Assembly (NCBI GenBank): GCA_019118985.1
Contig: DWXX01000133.1
Location: forward strand, 1 to 17,194
DNA length: 17,194 bases
DNA from: Candidatus Faecalibacterium faecipullorum
Lineage (GTDB): Bacteria > Bacillota > Clostridia > Oscillospirales > Ruminococcaceae
Reading direction: 5' to 3'
Each line of letters begins with the position of its first letter. The first letter of the stretch is position 1. Under the pieces are notes generated by a model. The model made no database searches. It was not told the DNA's origin and saw only the letters and a program-made list of their open reading frames with translations. A program made the position numbers and the translations under genes. Positions 7,247-14,334 of this stretch are shown here, piece by piece.

Positions 7247-7252
7247 ATTAAA

Positions 7253-7358
7253 TCGCAAGCCTGTCCCCTTGGGTCCCGAGCGAAGGGACGCAGCACAGGG
7301 GCGCAAGACCGACACCAAGGACCCCGCACCCCGGGGGCAAGTTTAGGAGGATACAGCC
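7253..7358 (+). promoter_or_regulatory. Structured rpmH leader
   Basis: The untranslated leader can fold into nested pairs CCCCT/AGGGG (7265-7269 with 7297-7301) and GTCCC/GGGAC (7273-7277 with 7285-7289). A second hairpin CCCCG/CGGGG (7322-7326 with 7332-7336) stands just before the AGGAGG at 7345-7350. I recognise no known riboswitch or ribosomal-protein leader. The pairings are visible; any regulatory role is speculative. Confidence 0.4.
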
Positions 7359-7493
7359 ATGAAGAGAACGTTTCAGCCCAAGAAGCGCCAGCGCAAGCAG
7401 GTCCACGGTTTCCTGACCCGCATGAGCACCAAGAATGGCCGCAAGGTCATCAATGCCCGCCGCGCCAAAGGCCGCAAGAGCCTGACTGTCTGA
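7359..7493 (+). CDS. rpmH: 50S ribosomal protein L34
   Basis: Component of the large ribosomal subunit, 44 aa, the normal length. The sequence opens [20 protein letters not shown] and ends [11 protein letters not shown], matching the conserved L34 pattern (MKRTFQPxxRxRxxxHGFxxRM). AGGAGG lies eight bases before the ATG. Its promoter is upstream and two terminator hairpins follow it, so it is likely monocistronic here. Many Firmicutes instead cotranscribe rpmH and rnpA. Confidence 0.97.
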   Translation: MKRTFQPKKRQRKQVHGFLTRMSTKNGRKVINARRAKGRKSLTV

Positions 7494-7566
7494 GCGGCTT
7501 TTTGCCCGCAGGCCGGCCCGGCCTGACGGCACGCGCCCTGCCGAATTGCCAAAGGACGCCCACAAA

Positions 7567-7601
7567 AAGGCCGCTGATGGAAATTGGTGGCCTTCTTTTT
7601 T
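7567..7601 (+). terminator. rpmH terminator 1
   Basis: AAGGCCGC (7567-7574) pairs with GTGGCCTT (7587-7594) with one G-U pair across a 12-base loop. It is followed by C and six T residues (7596-7601). A typical intrinsic terminator 74 bases after the rpmH stop. Confidence 0.75.
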
Positions 7602-7631
7602 CAGAAAAATTTGGATTTGTGTGAAAAAATT

Positions 7632-7664
7632 CGGGCGGCGGTCTTTCAAAGCCGCCCGTTTTTT
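7632..7664 (+). terminator. rpmH terminator 2
   Basis: CGGGCGGC (7632-7639) and GCCGCCCG (7651-7658) form a perfect 8-bp stem around an 11-base loop, directly followed by six T residues (7659-7664). A strong intrinsic terminator. Its last T is also the first base of the extended -10 element of the rnpA promoter. Confidence 0.88.
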
Positions 7665-7672
7665 GCTATACT
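7664..7672 (+). promoter_or_regulatory. rnpA promoter (extended -10)
   Basis: TGC-TATACT is an extended -10 element with a 5/6 hexamer; the best -35 at 17 bp (TTTCAA) is poor. It abuts the second rpmH terminator and would start transcription near 7679, about 66 bases before rnpA. Confidence 0.55.
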
Positions 7673-7744
7673 GACTAAGTAGGGCCCTGCCGGCGGCGTT
7701 CTGCCGTGCGCGGCGCGGCCCCGCCAGAGATAGGAGGCCCGCAG

Positions 7745-8167
7745 ATGCGATACCGTCCGCTGCGGCACAACAGCGAGTTCGGGCGGGTCTATGCCCGGGG
7801 CAAGGCGTATGTCGACCGCGCCCTGGTGCTGTATGTGCTCAAGACCCGCTCCAAACAGACCCGCGTCGGCCTGACCGCCACCAAGAAGGTGGGCTGCGCG
7901 GTGCGGCGCAACCGCGCCCGCCGCGTCATGAAGGCCGCCATCGACGAGCACCTCGACTACAACATCGGGGGCTACCACCTCATCTTCGTGGCCCGCGCCG
8001 CCACCCCGAACCTCAAGAGCTGGCAGGTCTCACGGGCGGTGGCGCGGCTGTTCCGCGCGGCCGGCCTGCCCGACCGTGCCTTAGCCCCCGGCGCGCCCCC
8101 GCCGGCCAGCCGCCCCCCCCAAAGGGAAGGGCAGCCCCCCGCGGCGCAGGAAGGCGCCGCGCCGTGA
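7745..8167 (+). CDS. rnpA: Ribonuclease P protein component
   Basis: Protein subunit that supports the catalytic RNA in 5' maturation of tRNA, 140 aa. The start [20 protein letters not shown] and the RNR box [11 protein letters not shown] at residues 53-63 are diagnostic. I chose the ATG at 7745 because AGGAGG (7732-7737) stands seven bases upstream; the open frame continues further 5' without support. Residues 109-140 form a Pro/Ala-rich tail absent from most RnpA proteins, which end near 110-120 aa. The gene overlaps yidD by four bases (GTGA). Confidence 0.95.
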   Translation: MRYRPLRHNSEFGRVYARGKAYVDRALVLYVLKTRSKQTRVGLTATKKVGCAVRRNRARRVMKAAIDEHLDYNIGGYHLIFVARAATPNLKSWQVSRAVARLFRAAGLPDRALAPGAPPPASRPPQREGQPPAAQEGAAP

Positions 8168-8454
8168 CCCGCGGGCAGAAATTCTGCCGGGACGCTTTGT
8201 GCGCGCCCATCCGGCTGTACAAGCGGCGCGTCAGCCCGGCCCTCGGGCGCCACTGCCGCTTTACCCCCACCTGCAGCGAATACGCGATGGAGGCCATCCA
8301 GACCCACGGCTGCCTGAAAGGGCTGCTGCTGGCTGTCTGGCGGATCGCCCGCTGCAACCCTTTTGGGCATTGGGGCTACGACCCCGTCCCGCCGCCGGGG
8401 CGCTGGCGCAGCCCCGACCGGGCGCTCTACCCGCCCCGCGCGCCCAAACACTGA
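8164..8454 (+). CDS. yidD: Membrane protein insertion efficiency factor YidD
   Basis: Small 96-aa YidD family protein that helps YidC-mediated insertion of inner-membrane proteins. The diagnostic block [16 protein letters not shown] followed by [20 protein letters not shown] and HWGYDPVP is complete. The N-terminus ([19 protein letters not shown]) looks like the usual amphipathic membrane-associated helix. The start is GTG at 8164, overlapping the rnpA stop, with AGGAAGG nine bases upstream, so it is translationally coupled to rnpA. yidC follows 82 bp downstream. Confidence 0.95.
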   Translation: MTRGQKFCRDALCAPIRLYKRRVSPALGRHCRFTPTCSEYAMEAIQTHGCLKGLLLAVWRIARCNPFGHWGYDPVPPPGRWRSPDRALYPPRAPKH

Positions 8455-8480
8455 TTACGCTTCTCGTGACGGCCCGGCAG

Positions 8481-8526
8481 CTGTGAGCGGGCTGTCCCAC
8501 GCATAAAAAACGTCCCGCGCTCACAG
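8481..8526 (+). promoter_or_regulatory. Hairpin in the yidC leader
   Basis: CTGTGAGC (8481-8488) and GCTCACAG (8519-8526) are perfect 8-bp arms. GGG (8489-8491) can pair with CCC (8514-8516) across a two-base bulge. The 3' arm ends at the purine-rich GGCGGGG (8526-8532) that must serve as the yidC ribosome site. No T-tract follows, so this is not an intrinsic terminator on the plus strand. Confidence 0.5.
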
Positions 8527-8536
8527 GCGGGGCAGA

Positions 8537-9622
8537 ATGGACATGCTTATGAATTTTCTCTACATCCTCGCCTGGCCGCTGGGCTACGTCATGGAGCTGA
8601 TCTACAACATCATCCCCAATTACGGCTGGGACCTCATCCTCTTCACCCTCCTGATCCGGCTGCTCAGCATCCCCCTGTCCCTCAAGCAGCAGAAGAACAT
8701 GGTCCGGATGACCGCCTTCCAGCCCATGATCGAGGAGATCCAGAAAAAGTACAAGGACAAGCCCGAAAAACAGCAGGAAGAGCTGGCCCGCCTGCAGCAG
8801 GACTACGGCTACAGCCCCACCTCGGGCTGCCTGCCCATGTTCCTCAATTTCTTCGTGATGTTCGGCGTCATCGGCGTCGTCTATGAGCCGCTCAACCGCA
8901 TCTTCCACATCGGCAACGACCTGCTGACCGCCGCCGGCGAGGCGCTGACCAACCTTGGCATCCAGTTCACCATGGTCACCCGCGACAACCTCATCATCGA
9001 GCAGGTCCTCGCGGGCGAGCCCACCGTCACCGGCATCTTCTCGGCCTCGCAGCTCGAGACCATTACGGAGTTCAGCCGCCACATGGACTTCTTCGGCATC
9101 GACCTGACGCGGGTGCCGCAGTACAGCCTCTCGGCTGAGAACCTGCCCCTTTTGATCTTCCCCGTCCTGGCTCTGATCACCAGCTTCATCTCCACCTGGT
9201 ACAGCATGAACAGCAGCGGCCAGAAGCTGCAGGGCAGCATGAAGGTCACCATGTATCTTATGCCGCTGATGTATATCTTCTTCTGCTTCACCGTGCCCAC
9301 CGCTTTCTCGCTGTACTACGTCATTTCCAACGTGGTCATGATGATCCAGAGCGCCGTCCTGAAGAAGATCTACGACCCCGAAAAGGTCAAGGCTGAAGTC
9401 GCCGCCGAGATCGAAGCCAAGCGCAAAGAGCAGCGCCGCGGCGTCAAGAGCACCACCATCAAGGTGGTGGACGAAAAGACCGGCAAGACGGTGGAGAAGA
9501 ACATTTCGGCCAGCGAGATGAACAAGCGCCGGCTGGAGTACGCCCGGATGCTGGATGAAGAAAAGTACAAGGACGAGAGGACTGTGCCTCTGTCCGAACT
9601 GGGTCAGAACAAGGAGGATTGA
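8537..9622 (+). CDS. yidC: Membrane protein insertase YidC/Oxa1/SpoIIIJ
   Basis: Inserts and folds membrane proteins alone or with SecYEG, 361 aa. Five hydrophobic segments lie near residues 5-27, 31-50, 99-117, 203-223 and 236-276 (the last long enough for two passes). Arg41 in LLIRLLSIPLS is the conserved positive residue of the insertase groove. A charged cytoplasmic helix with QQKNMVRM and IQKKYKDKPEKQQEELARLQ follows. Unlike Bacillus SpoIIIJ there is no lipobox cysteine or cleavable signal. The C-terminal tail (about 280-361) is Lys/Glu-rich. The first ATG (8537) is only four bases from the ribosome site; an in-frame ATG at 8543 (ten bases) is an alternative start. The stop overlaps the jag ribosome site. 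Confidence 0.94.
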   Translation: MDMLMNFLYILAWPLGYVMELIYNIIPNYGWDLILFTLLIRLLSIPLSLKQQKNMVRMTAFQPMIEEIQKKYKDKPEKQQEELARLQQDYGYSPTSGCLPMFLNFFVMFGVIGVVYEPLNRIFHIGNDLLTAAGEALTNLGIQFTMVTRDNLIIEQVLAGEPTVTGIFSASQLETITEFSRHMDFFGIDLTRVPQYSLSAENLPLLIFPVLALITSFISTWYSMNSSGQKLQGSMKVTMYLMPLMYIFFCFTVPTAFSLYYVISNVVMMIQSAVLKKIYDPEKVKAEVAAEIEAKRKEQRRGVKSTTIKVVDEKTGKTVEKNISASEMNKRRLEYARMLDEEKYKDERTVPLSELGQNKED

Positions 9623-9627
9623 GCAGG

Positions 9628-10797
9628 ATGATCCGTTCCAAAGAAGCCACCGGCAAAACGGTGGAGGAAGCCCGCGCCGCCGCCTGCGCCGCCCTCGGCG
9701 TCAGTGAAGACGACCTCAACGTCAGCTATGAAGTGCTGGAGATGCCGCAGTCGACCGGCTTTTTCGGCCTGAAAAAGACCCCCGCCCGGGTGCTTGTCAC
9801 CGTCGAGGAGGAGGACCCCATCCCCGCCGCCCCCGTCAAGGCGGCAAAGCCCGAACAGCCCGCCCCGGCCCAGCAGGCCGAGCCGGCTGAAAAGGCCGAA
9901 CCTGCCGAGAAGGCTGAAAAGGCCGAAAAGCTGCCCAAACCCGCCAAAAAGCCCGCCCCCGAAAAGCCCAAACCCGCCGCCCCCGAGGCAAAGGCGGAGG
10001 CAAAGCCCGCCGTCGTCGCCGCCCCGGTGGACGAGACCCCGGTGCCCATCGACATCGAGTCGAACCCCAAGGTCAAGGCCGCGGTCGAGTACCTGAAAGA
10101 GATCGTCGCCCTGATGGGTGTGGAGAACGTCGTTTTCAGCGCAGTGCAGAAGGGCGAGGCCACCATCATCCGGATGGACGGCGACAAGATGGGCCCCCTC
10201 ATCGGCCGCCGCGGCGAGACGATGGAGAGCCTGTCCTACCTGGCCAGCCTGGTGGCCAACCGGCTGGAAGGGGATTACATCAAACTCGGCCTGGACGTGG
10301 CCGGCTACCGCGGCAAGCGGGAGCATGACCTCACCGCCCTCGCCCAGAAGATCGGCCAGAAGGTCCGCCGCAGCGGCCGCAGCTTCGCCATGGAGCCGAT
10401 GAACCCCTACGAGCGCCGCATCATCCATTCGGCCATCAGCCAGATGGAGGGCCTGCGCAGCGAAAGCAAAGGGGAGGGGAAGGACCGCCACGTGGTCATC
10501 TATTCCACCGACCCCGCCGCCCAGAACGACAGCGGCGAGCGCCGCCCCCGCGCTGGCCGCGACGGCCGCCGCCCCGACGGCCGGGGCAGCCGCGGCAATC
10601 GTGACCGCGGCGAGCGTTCCGGCCGCGGCGAGCGCCGCCCCCGCGGTGAGCGCGGCCCCCGCGGGCCCCGTCCCTCCAGCGTGCCCGAGCGCACCTACGC
10701 CCCGGTAGACGCCGCCGACGCCGCCCCCGTCGCCCCCAAGCGGACCCAGCGGGTGGACGACTTCGCCGACCTCGACTTCGGCAAGATCGAGCTTTGA
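9628..10797 (+). CDS. jag: RNA-binding protein Jag/KhpB (Jag_N-KH-R3H)
   Basis: Cytoplasmic RNA-binding protein encoded next to yidC in most Firmicutes, linked to cell elongation and small-RNA binding (KhpB). The 389 aa contain the Jag_N domain (1-60), a low-complexity Ala/Pro/Lys/Glu linker (61-145), a KH domain (about 150-212) with the GxxG loop IGRRG at 192-196, and an R3H domain with R263 and H267 in YERRIIHSAI. An Arg/Gly-rich basic tail occupies 304-349. I placed the start at ATG 9628, ten bases after AAGGAGG (9611-9617). A TTG at 9619 is only one base from that site and is unlikely. The gap after yidC is five bases, so the two are coupled. Confidence 0.94.
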   Translation: MIRSKEATGKTVEEARAAACAALGVSEDDLNVSYEVLEMPQSTGFFGLKKTPARVLVTVEEEDPIPAAPVKAAKPEQPAPAQQAEPAEKAEPAEKAEKAEKLPKPAKKPAPEKPKPAAPEAKAEAKPAVVAAPVDETPVPIDIESNPKVKAAVEYLKEIVALMGVENVVFSAVQKGEATIIRMDGDKMGPLIGRRGETMESLSYLASLVANRLEGDYIKLGLDVAGYRGKREHDLTALAQKIGQKVRRSGRSFAMEPMNPYERRIIHSAISQMEGLRSESKGEGKDRHVVIYSTDPAAQNDSGERRPRAGRDGRRPDGRGSRGNRDRGERSGRGERRPRGERGPRGPRPSSVPERTYAPVDAADAAPVAPKRTQRVDDFADLDFGKIEL

Positions 10798-10856
10798 TCT
10801 GCGACGGCGCGCCGCCTTTCGCGGCTGTGCCGGCAGTGACCTATAGCAGCAGAAGG

Positions 10857-10889
10857 GCCTGCCCGGCCGCAAGACCGGGCGGGCTTTTT
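10857..10889 (+). terminator. jag terminator
   Basis: GCCTGCCCGG (10857-10866) and CCGGGCGGGC (10875-10884) form a 10-bp stem with one G-U pair and an 8-base loop, followed by five T residues. It ends the rnpA-yidD-yidC-jag unit. Confidence 0.88.
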
Positions 10890-10897
10890 CGCGCCCG

Positions 10898-10933
10898 GGT
10901 TTTCCACAAAGAAACGGGAAAATGTGGAAAACC
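10898..10933. repeat. Inverted pair of DnaA-box-like sites upstream of mnmE
   Basis: GGTTTTCCACA (10898-10908) and TGTGGAAAACC (10923-10933) form perfect 11-bp inverted arms with a 14-bp spacer. Each contains TTTTCCACA, the best DnaA-box variant in the origin, and the whole 11-mer also occurs at 5451-5461. They stand immediately upstream of the mnmE promoter. Confidence 0.6.
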
Positions 10934-10961
10934 TGCCCGTATTTTCTTTTTCACCCAAACG

Positions 10962-10970
10962 TGGTACAAT
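10962..10970 (+). promoter_or_regulatory. mnmE promoter (extended -10)
   Basis: TGG-TACAAT is an extended -10 element (hexamer 5/6). The -35 region is a T-rich run with no good match, which extended -10 promoters tolerate. Transcription would start near 10977, about 34 bases before mnmE. Confidence 0.6.
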
Positions 10971-11010
10971 ACCCTCAGCATGACCCGCAGCACAGCAGAA
11001 AGGACGCAGC

Positions 11011-12384
11011 ATGATGGAACACAGTACGATCGCAGCCGTCGCCACCCCCCCGGGGCAGGGGGGCATCGCGGTGGTGCGGCTGTCGGGCCCCGACAGCTAC
11101 CGGGTGGCCGAACAGGTCTTTCGCCCGATGGATAGCCGCAAGCGGGTGGCCGACGCAAAGGGCTATACCGCCCTCTACGGGCAGTTTGCGGACGGCGGCG
11201 ACCTCTTTGACGACGGCATCGCCCTGTTCTTCCGCGCCCCCCACAGCTACACCGGCGAGGATGCGGTCGAGCTGTCCTGCCACGGCGGCGACGCGGTGGC
11301 CCGCCGCCTGGTGGAAGCCTGCCTTGCCGCCGGCGCCGCCCCCGCCGCCCCCGGCGAGTACACCCGCCGCGCCCTCCTCAACGGCAAGCTCAGCCTGACC
11401 CAGGCCGAGGCGGTGATGGACCTCATCTCGGCCGGGGGGCGGCAGGGGGCGGCCCTCGCCAACGCCGCCAAGGACGGCGCCCTCGCCCGCCGCATCGCCG
11501 CGCAGCAGCAGGTGCTGACCAGCCTGCAGGCCCACCTCACCGCATGGGTGGACTTCCCCGAAGAGGACGTCCCCGCCCTGGAGGACAGCGCCCTGCGCGC
11601 CGCTTTGTCGGAGGTCAGGGCGGGCCTTGACGAACTGATCGACCACTACAACGCCGCCGCCGTCCTGCGGGAGGGGATCGATTGCGCCATCGTCGGCCGG
11701 CCCAACGCCGGCAAATCCACCCTGCTCAACCTGCTGGCCGGTTTTGACCGGGCCATCGTCACCCCCATCGCCGGCACCACCCGGGACGTGGTCGAACAGG
11801 CGGTGCAGCTGGGGGACATCCGGCTCAACCTCTTCGACACCGCCGGCCTGCGCCGGACCGACGACCCGGTGGAGGCCGAGGGTGTCCGCCGCAGCTGGGC
11901 CAAACTGGCCGAGGCGGGTCTGGTGCTGGCCGTCTTTGACGGCTCCCAGCCCCTCACGCGGGAGGATTTCGCCCTGGCGCAGCGCTGCGCCGAATGCCGG
12001 GCCATCGCCCTGGTCAACAAGGAGGACCTGCCCCTGCAGTTCGATGTTGAAGCCATCGCGCCCTGTTTTGCGATGGTCCTGCCGGTCTGCTGCAAGGAGG
12101 AGGGGGCCCGCAAACTCATCGCCGCGGCGGTGGCCCGGCTGCTGGGCACCGCGCAGATCGACCCCCACGCCGCCGCCCTCTCGGGACAGCGGCAGCTGTC
12201 GGCCGCCCTCCGCGCCCGGGACGGCGTGGCCGGCGCCCTCGAAGCCATCGACGGCGGGTTCGGCCTGGACGCCGTGTCGGTCTGCGTCGACGACGCCCTG
12301 GACGCCCTCTACGCCCTCACCGGCGAAAACGCCACCGACGCCGTCATCGACGAGGTGTTCGAAAAATTCTGCGTGGGAAAGTAA
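11011..12384 (+). CDS. mnmE: tRNA modification GTPase MnmE
   Basis: With MnmG it modifies uridine 34 in the anticodon wobble position of certain tRNAs (cmnm5U/nm5U), 457 aa. It has the N-terminal folate-binding domain (TIAAVATPPGQGGIAVVRLS) and a helical domain. The inserted G domain carries G1 GRPNAGKST at 229-237, G2 GTTRD at 255-259, G3 DTAG at 276-279 and G4 NKED at 336-339. The C-terminal CVGK with Cys454 matches the CxGK signature. A second ATG at 11014 is better spaced from AAAGGA and may be the real start. mnmG follows after a short AT-rich gap of 48 bp. Confidence 0.96.
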   Translation: MMEHSTIAAVATPPGQGGIAVVRLSGPDSYRVAEQVFRPMDSRKRVADAKGYTALYGQFADGGDLFDDGIALFFRAPHSYTGEDAVELSCHGGDAVARRLVEACLAAGAAPAAPGEYTRRALLNGKLSLTQAEAVMDLISAGGRQGAALANAAKDGALARRIAAQQQVLTSLQAHLTAWVDFPEEDVPALEDSALRAALSEVRAGLDELIDHYNAAAVLREGIDCAIVGRPNAGKSTLLNLLAGFDRAIVTPIAGTTRDVVEQAVQLGDIRLNLFDTAGLRRTDDPVEAEGVRRSWAKLAEAGLVLAVFDGSQPLTREDFALAQRCAECRAIALVNKEDLPLQFDVEAIAPCFAMVLPVCCKEEGARKLIAAAVARLLGTAQIDPHAAALSGQRQLSAALRARDGVAGALEAIDGGFGLDAVSVCVDDALDALYALTGENATDAVIDEVFEKFCVGK

Positions 12385-12393
12385 AACTGTGTG

Positions 12394-12415
12394 TATAATG
12401 CAATGTGATAATTGC
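12394..12415 (+). promoter_or_regulatory. AT-rich spacer with -10-like box and small hairpin
   Basis: The mnmE-mnmG gap stands out as AT-rich in a GC-rich region. It holds a perfect TATAAT (12394-12399) without a recognisable -35, and GCAAT-GTGATA-ATTGC (12400-12415), a 5-bp inverted repeat. It could be an internal promoter or a leader element for mnmG. Confidence 0.3.
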
Positions 12416-12432
12416 AAATTGTAGGTACTTGT

Positions 12433-14334
12433 ATGATTCATCTTGGAGACTATGACGTGATCGTGGTCGGCGCGGGCCATGCGGGGATCGAAGCAGCCCA
12501 CGCCGCCGCCCTCCTCGGCGCCCGGACCGCGGTGTTCACCATGAGTTTGGACGCGGTGGGCAATATGCCCTGCAACCCCAGCATCGGCGGCACCGCCAAG
12601 GGCACCCTTGTGCGGGAGGTGGACGCCCTCGGCGGGCTGATGGGCCTTGCCGCCGACGCCACCGCCCTGCAGAGCCGGATGCTCAACCGGGGCAAGGGCC
12701 CCGCCGTTCACGCCCTGCGGGTCCAGACCGACCGCCGCCGCTACAACATCTGGATGAAGCACGCCCTTGAGCGCACCCCCAACCTCGCCATCCACCAGGC
12801 CGAGATCGTCTCGGTCGAGGTCGAAGCCGGGCAGGTGAGGGGGGTGGTCACCAACCTCGGCGGCGAGTACGGCGCAGGCTGCGTGGTCATTGCCACCGGC
12901 ACCAACCTCGGCGGTAAGATCTTTGTGGGGGACGCCTGGTACGCCTCGGGTCCCGACGGGATGCACGCATCCAACGCCCTGACCGACAGCCTGCGGGCGG
13001 CGGGGCTGCCGCTGCGCCGGTTCAAGACCGGCACCCCCGCCCGGGTCCACCGCCGCAGCATCGACTTTGACAAGCTGGAGCGCCAGCCCGGCGACCCTGA
13101 CGAGACCCTGCAGCCCTTCAGCTTTATGACCGACGCCCCGGTCCGCAACAAGGTGGACTGCTACATCGCCTACACCAACCCCGAGACCCACCGCATCATC
13201 CTCGACAACATCCACCGCAGCCCCCTCTACGGCGGAATGATCGAGGGGGTGGGCCCCCGCTACTGCCCCTCCATCGAGGACAAGGTGGTCCGCTTTGCCG
13301 GCAAGGACCGCCACCCCATCTTTGTCGAGCCCTGCGGCGAGGACACCGAGGAGATGTACCTGCAGGGCGCCTCCAGCAGCCTGCCCGAGGATGTGCAGAA
13401 CGCCTTCTACCACAGCATTGTGGGGTTTGAGCGTCTCGAGATCATCCGCCCCGCCTACGCCATCGAGTACGACTGCGTTGACCCCACCAGCCTGCTGCCC
13501 ACCCTTGAGAGCCGGCAGGTCGCCGGGCTCTACGGCGCGGGGCAGTTCAACGGCACCTCCGGCTACGAGGAGGCCGCCGCCCAGGGCATTTTGGCCGGCA
13601 TCAACGCCGCCCGCCGCGCCCTCGGCAAAGAGCAGCTTGTCCTGCCGCGGCAGTCCAGCTACATCGGCACCCTTGTGGACGACCTTGTCACCAAAGGGGT
13701 GATGGACCCCTACCGGATGATGACCAGCCGCAGCGAGTACCGTCTCACCCTCCGGCAGGACAACGCCGACAGCCGCCTGACCCCCATCGGGCGGCAGGTC
13801 GGCCTTGTCTCGGACGCCCGGTGGGCCAGGTTCCAGCAGACCCGGCAGGTCCTCGAAGCTGAGCGCGCCCGGCTGCACGCCGCCCACATCAGGACGGCGC
13901 CGCTGCAGCAGGCGATGGAAGCCGCCGGCCTCCCCCCCGCCGCCCAGGGCGGGCTCGCCGACGAGCTGCTCCGCCGCCCCGAGATCAGCTACCCGCTCCT
14001 TGCGCAGGTGGCGGGGTGGGGGCAGGGGGTCACCCCCATGTTGGCCGAGCGGATCGAGACCGAGGTCAAGTACGCCGGCTACATCGCCCGGCAGGACCGC
14101 ATGATCCGCGACATGGCCCGGCGGGAAAAGACCCTCATCCCCGAAAACTTCGCCTACGAGGGGCTGACCGGCCTCACCCTGGAAGCGCGGGAGAAGCTGG
14201 CCAAAATACGCCCCCGCAGCCTCGGGCAGGCGGGGCGGATCCCCGGCGTATCGCCCTCCGACCTCGCGCAGCTCAGCATCGCCCTCGCCGCCGCACAAAA
14301 GCAATCTGATAAGGAGGCCCCCCATGATCGATAA
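12433..14334 (+). CDS. mnmG: tRNA uridine-5-carboxymethylaminomethyl modification enzyme MnmG
   Basis: FAD-dependent partner of MnmE, 633 aa. The Rossmann motif VVGAGHAGIEAA has GAGHAG at 13-18. The two conserved cysteines are present: Cys47 in NMPCNPSIGG and Cys278 in GPRYCPSIEDK, aligning with E. coli C47 and C277. The C-terminal helical domain that contacts MnmE is complete (YAGYIARQDRMIRDM and ENFAYEGL). I chose ATG 12433, where the family's N-terminus starts. An in-frame TTG at 12412 adds seven residues without a ribosome site. The ribosome site for the chosen start is only AGG seven bases upstream. The 3' end overlaps rsmG by 11 bp. Confidence 0.96.
   Translation: MIHLGDYDVIVVGAGHAGIEAAHAAALLGARTAVFTMSLDAVGNMPCNPSIGGTAKGTLVREVDALGGLMGLAADATALQSRMLNRGKGPAVHALRVQTDRRRYNIWMKHALERTPNLAIHQAEIVSVEVEAGQVRGVVTNLGGEYGAGCVVIATGTNLGGKIFVGDAWYASGPDGMHASNALTDSLRAAGLPLRRFKTGTPARVHRRSIDFDKLERQPGDPDETLQPFSFMTDAPVRNKVDCYIAYTNPETHRIILDNIHRSPLYGGMIEGVGPRYCPSIEDKVVRFAGKDRHPIFVEPCGEDTEEMYLQGASSSLPEDVQNAFYHSIVGFERLEIIRPAYAIEYDCVDPTSLLPTLESRQVAGLYGAGQFNGTSGYEEAAAQGILAGINAARRALGKEQLVLPRQSSYIGTLVDDLVTKGVMDPYRMMTSRSEYRLTLRQDNADSRLTPIGRQVGLVSDARWARFQQTRQVLEAERARLHAAHIRTAPLQQAMEAAGLPPAAQGGLADELLRRPEISYPLLAQVAGWGQGVTPMLAERIETEVKYAGYIARQDRMIRDMARREKTLIPENFAYEGLTGLTLEAREKLAKIRPRSLGQAGRIPGVSPSDLAQLSIALAAAQKQSDKEAPHDR

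Noticed and set aside
9619..9627. TTG start for jag
   Set aside because: It lies one base after the AAGGAGG, too close for initiation. ATG 9628 is ten bases away and fits the family N-terminus.
9838..10020. Repetitive Ala/Glu/Lys/Pro codons in jag as a possible tandem-repeat array
   Set aside because: The units are irregular and in frame within a linker. This is ordinary low-complexity protein sequence.
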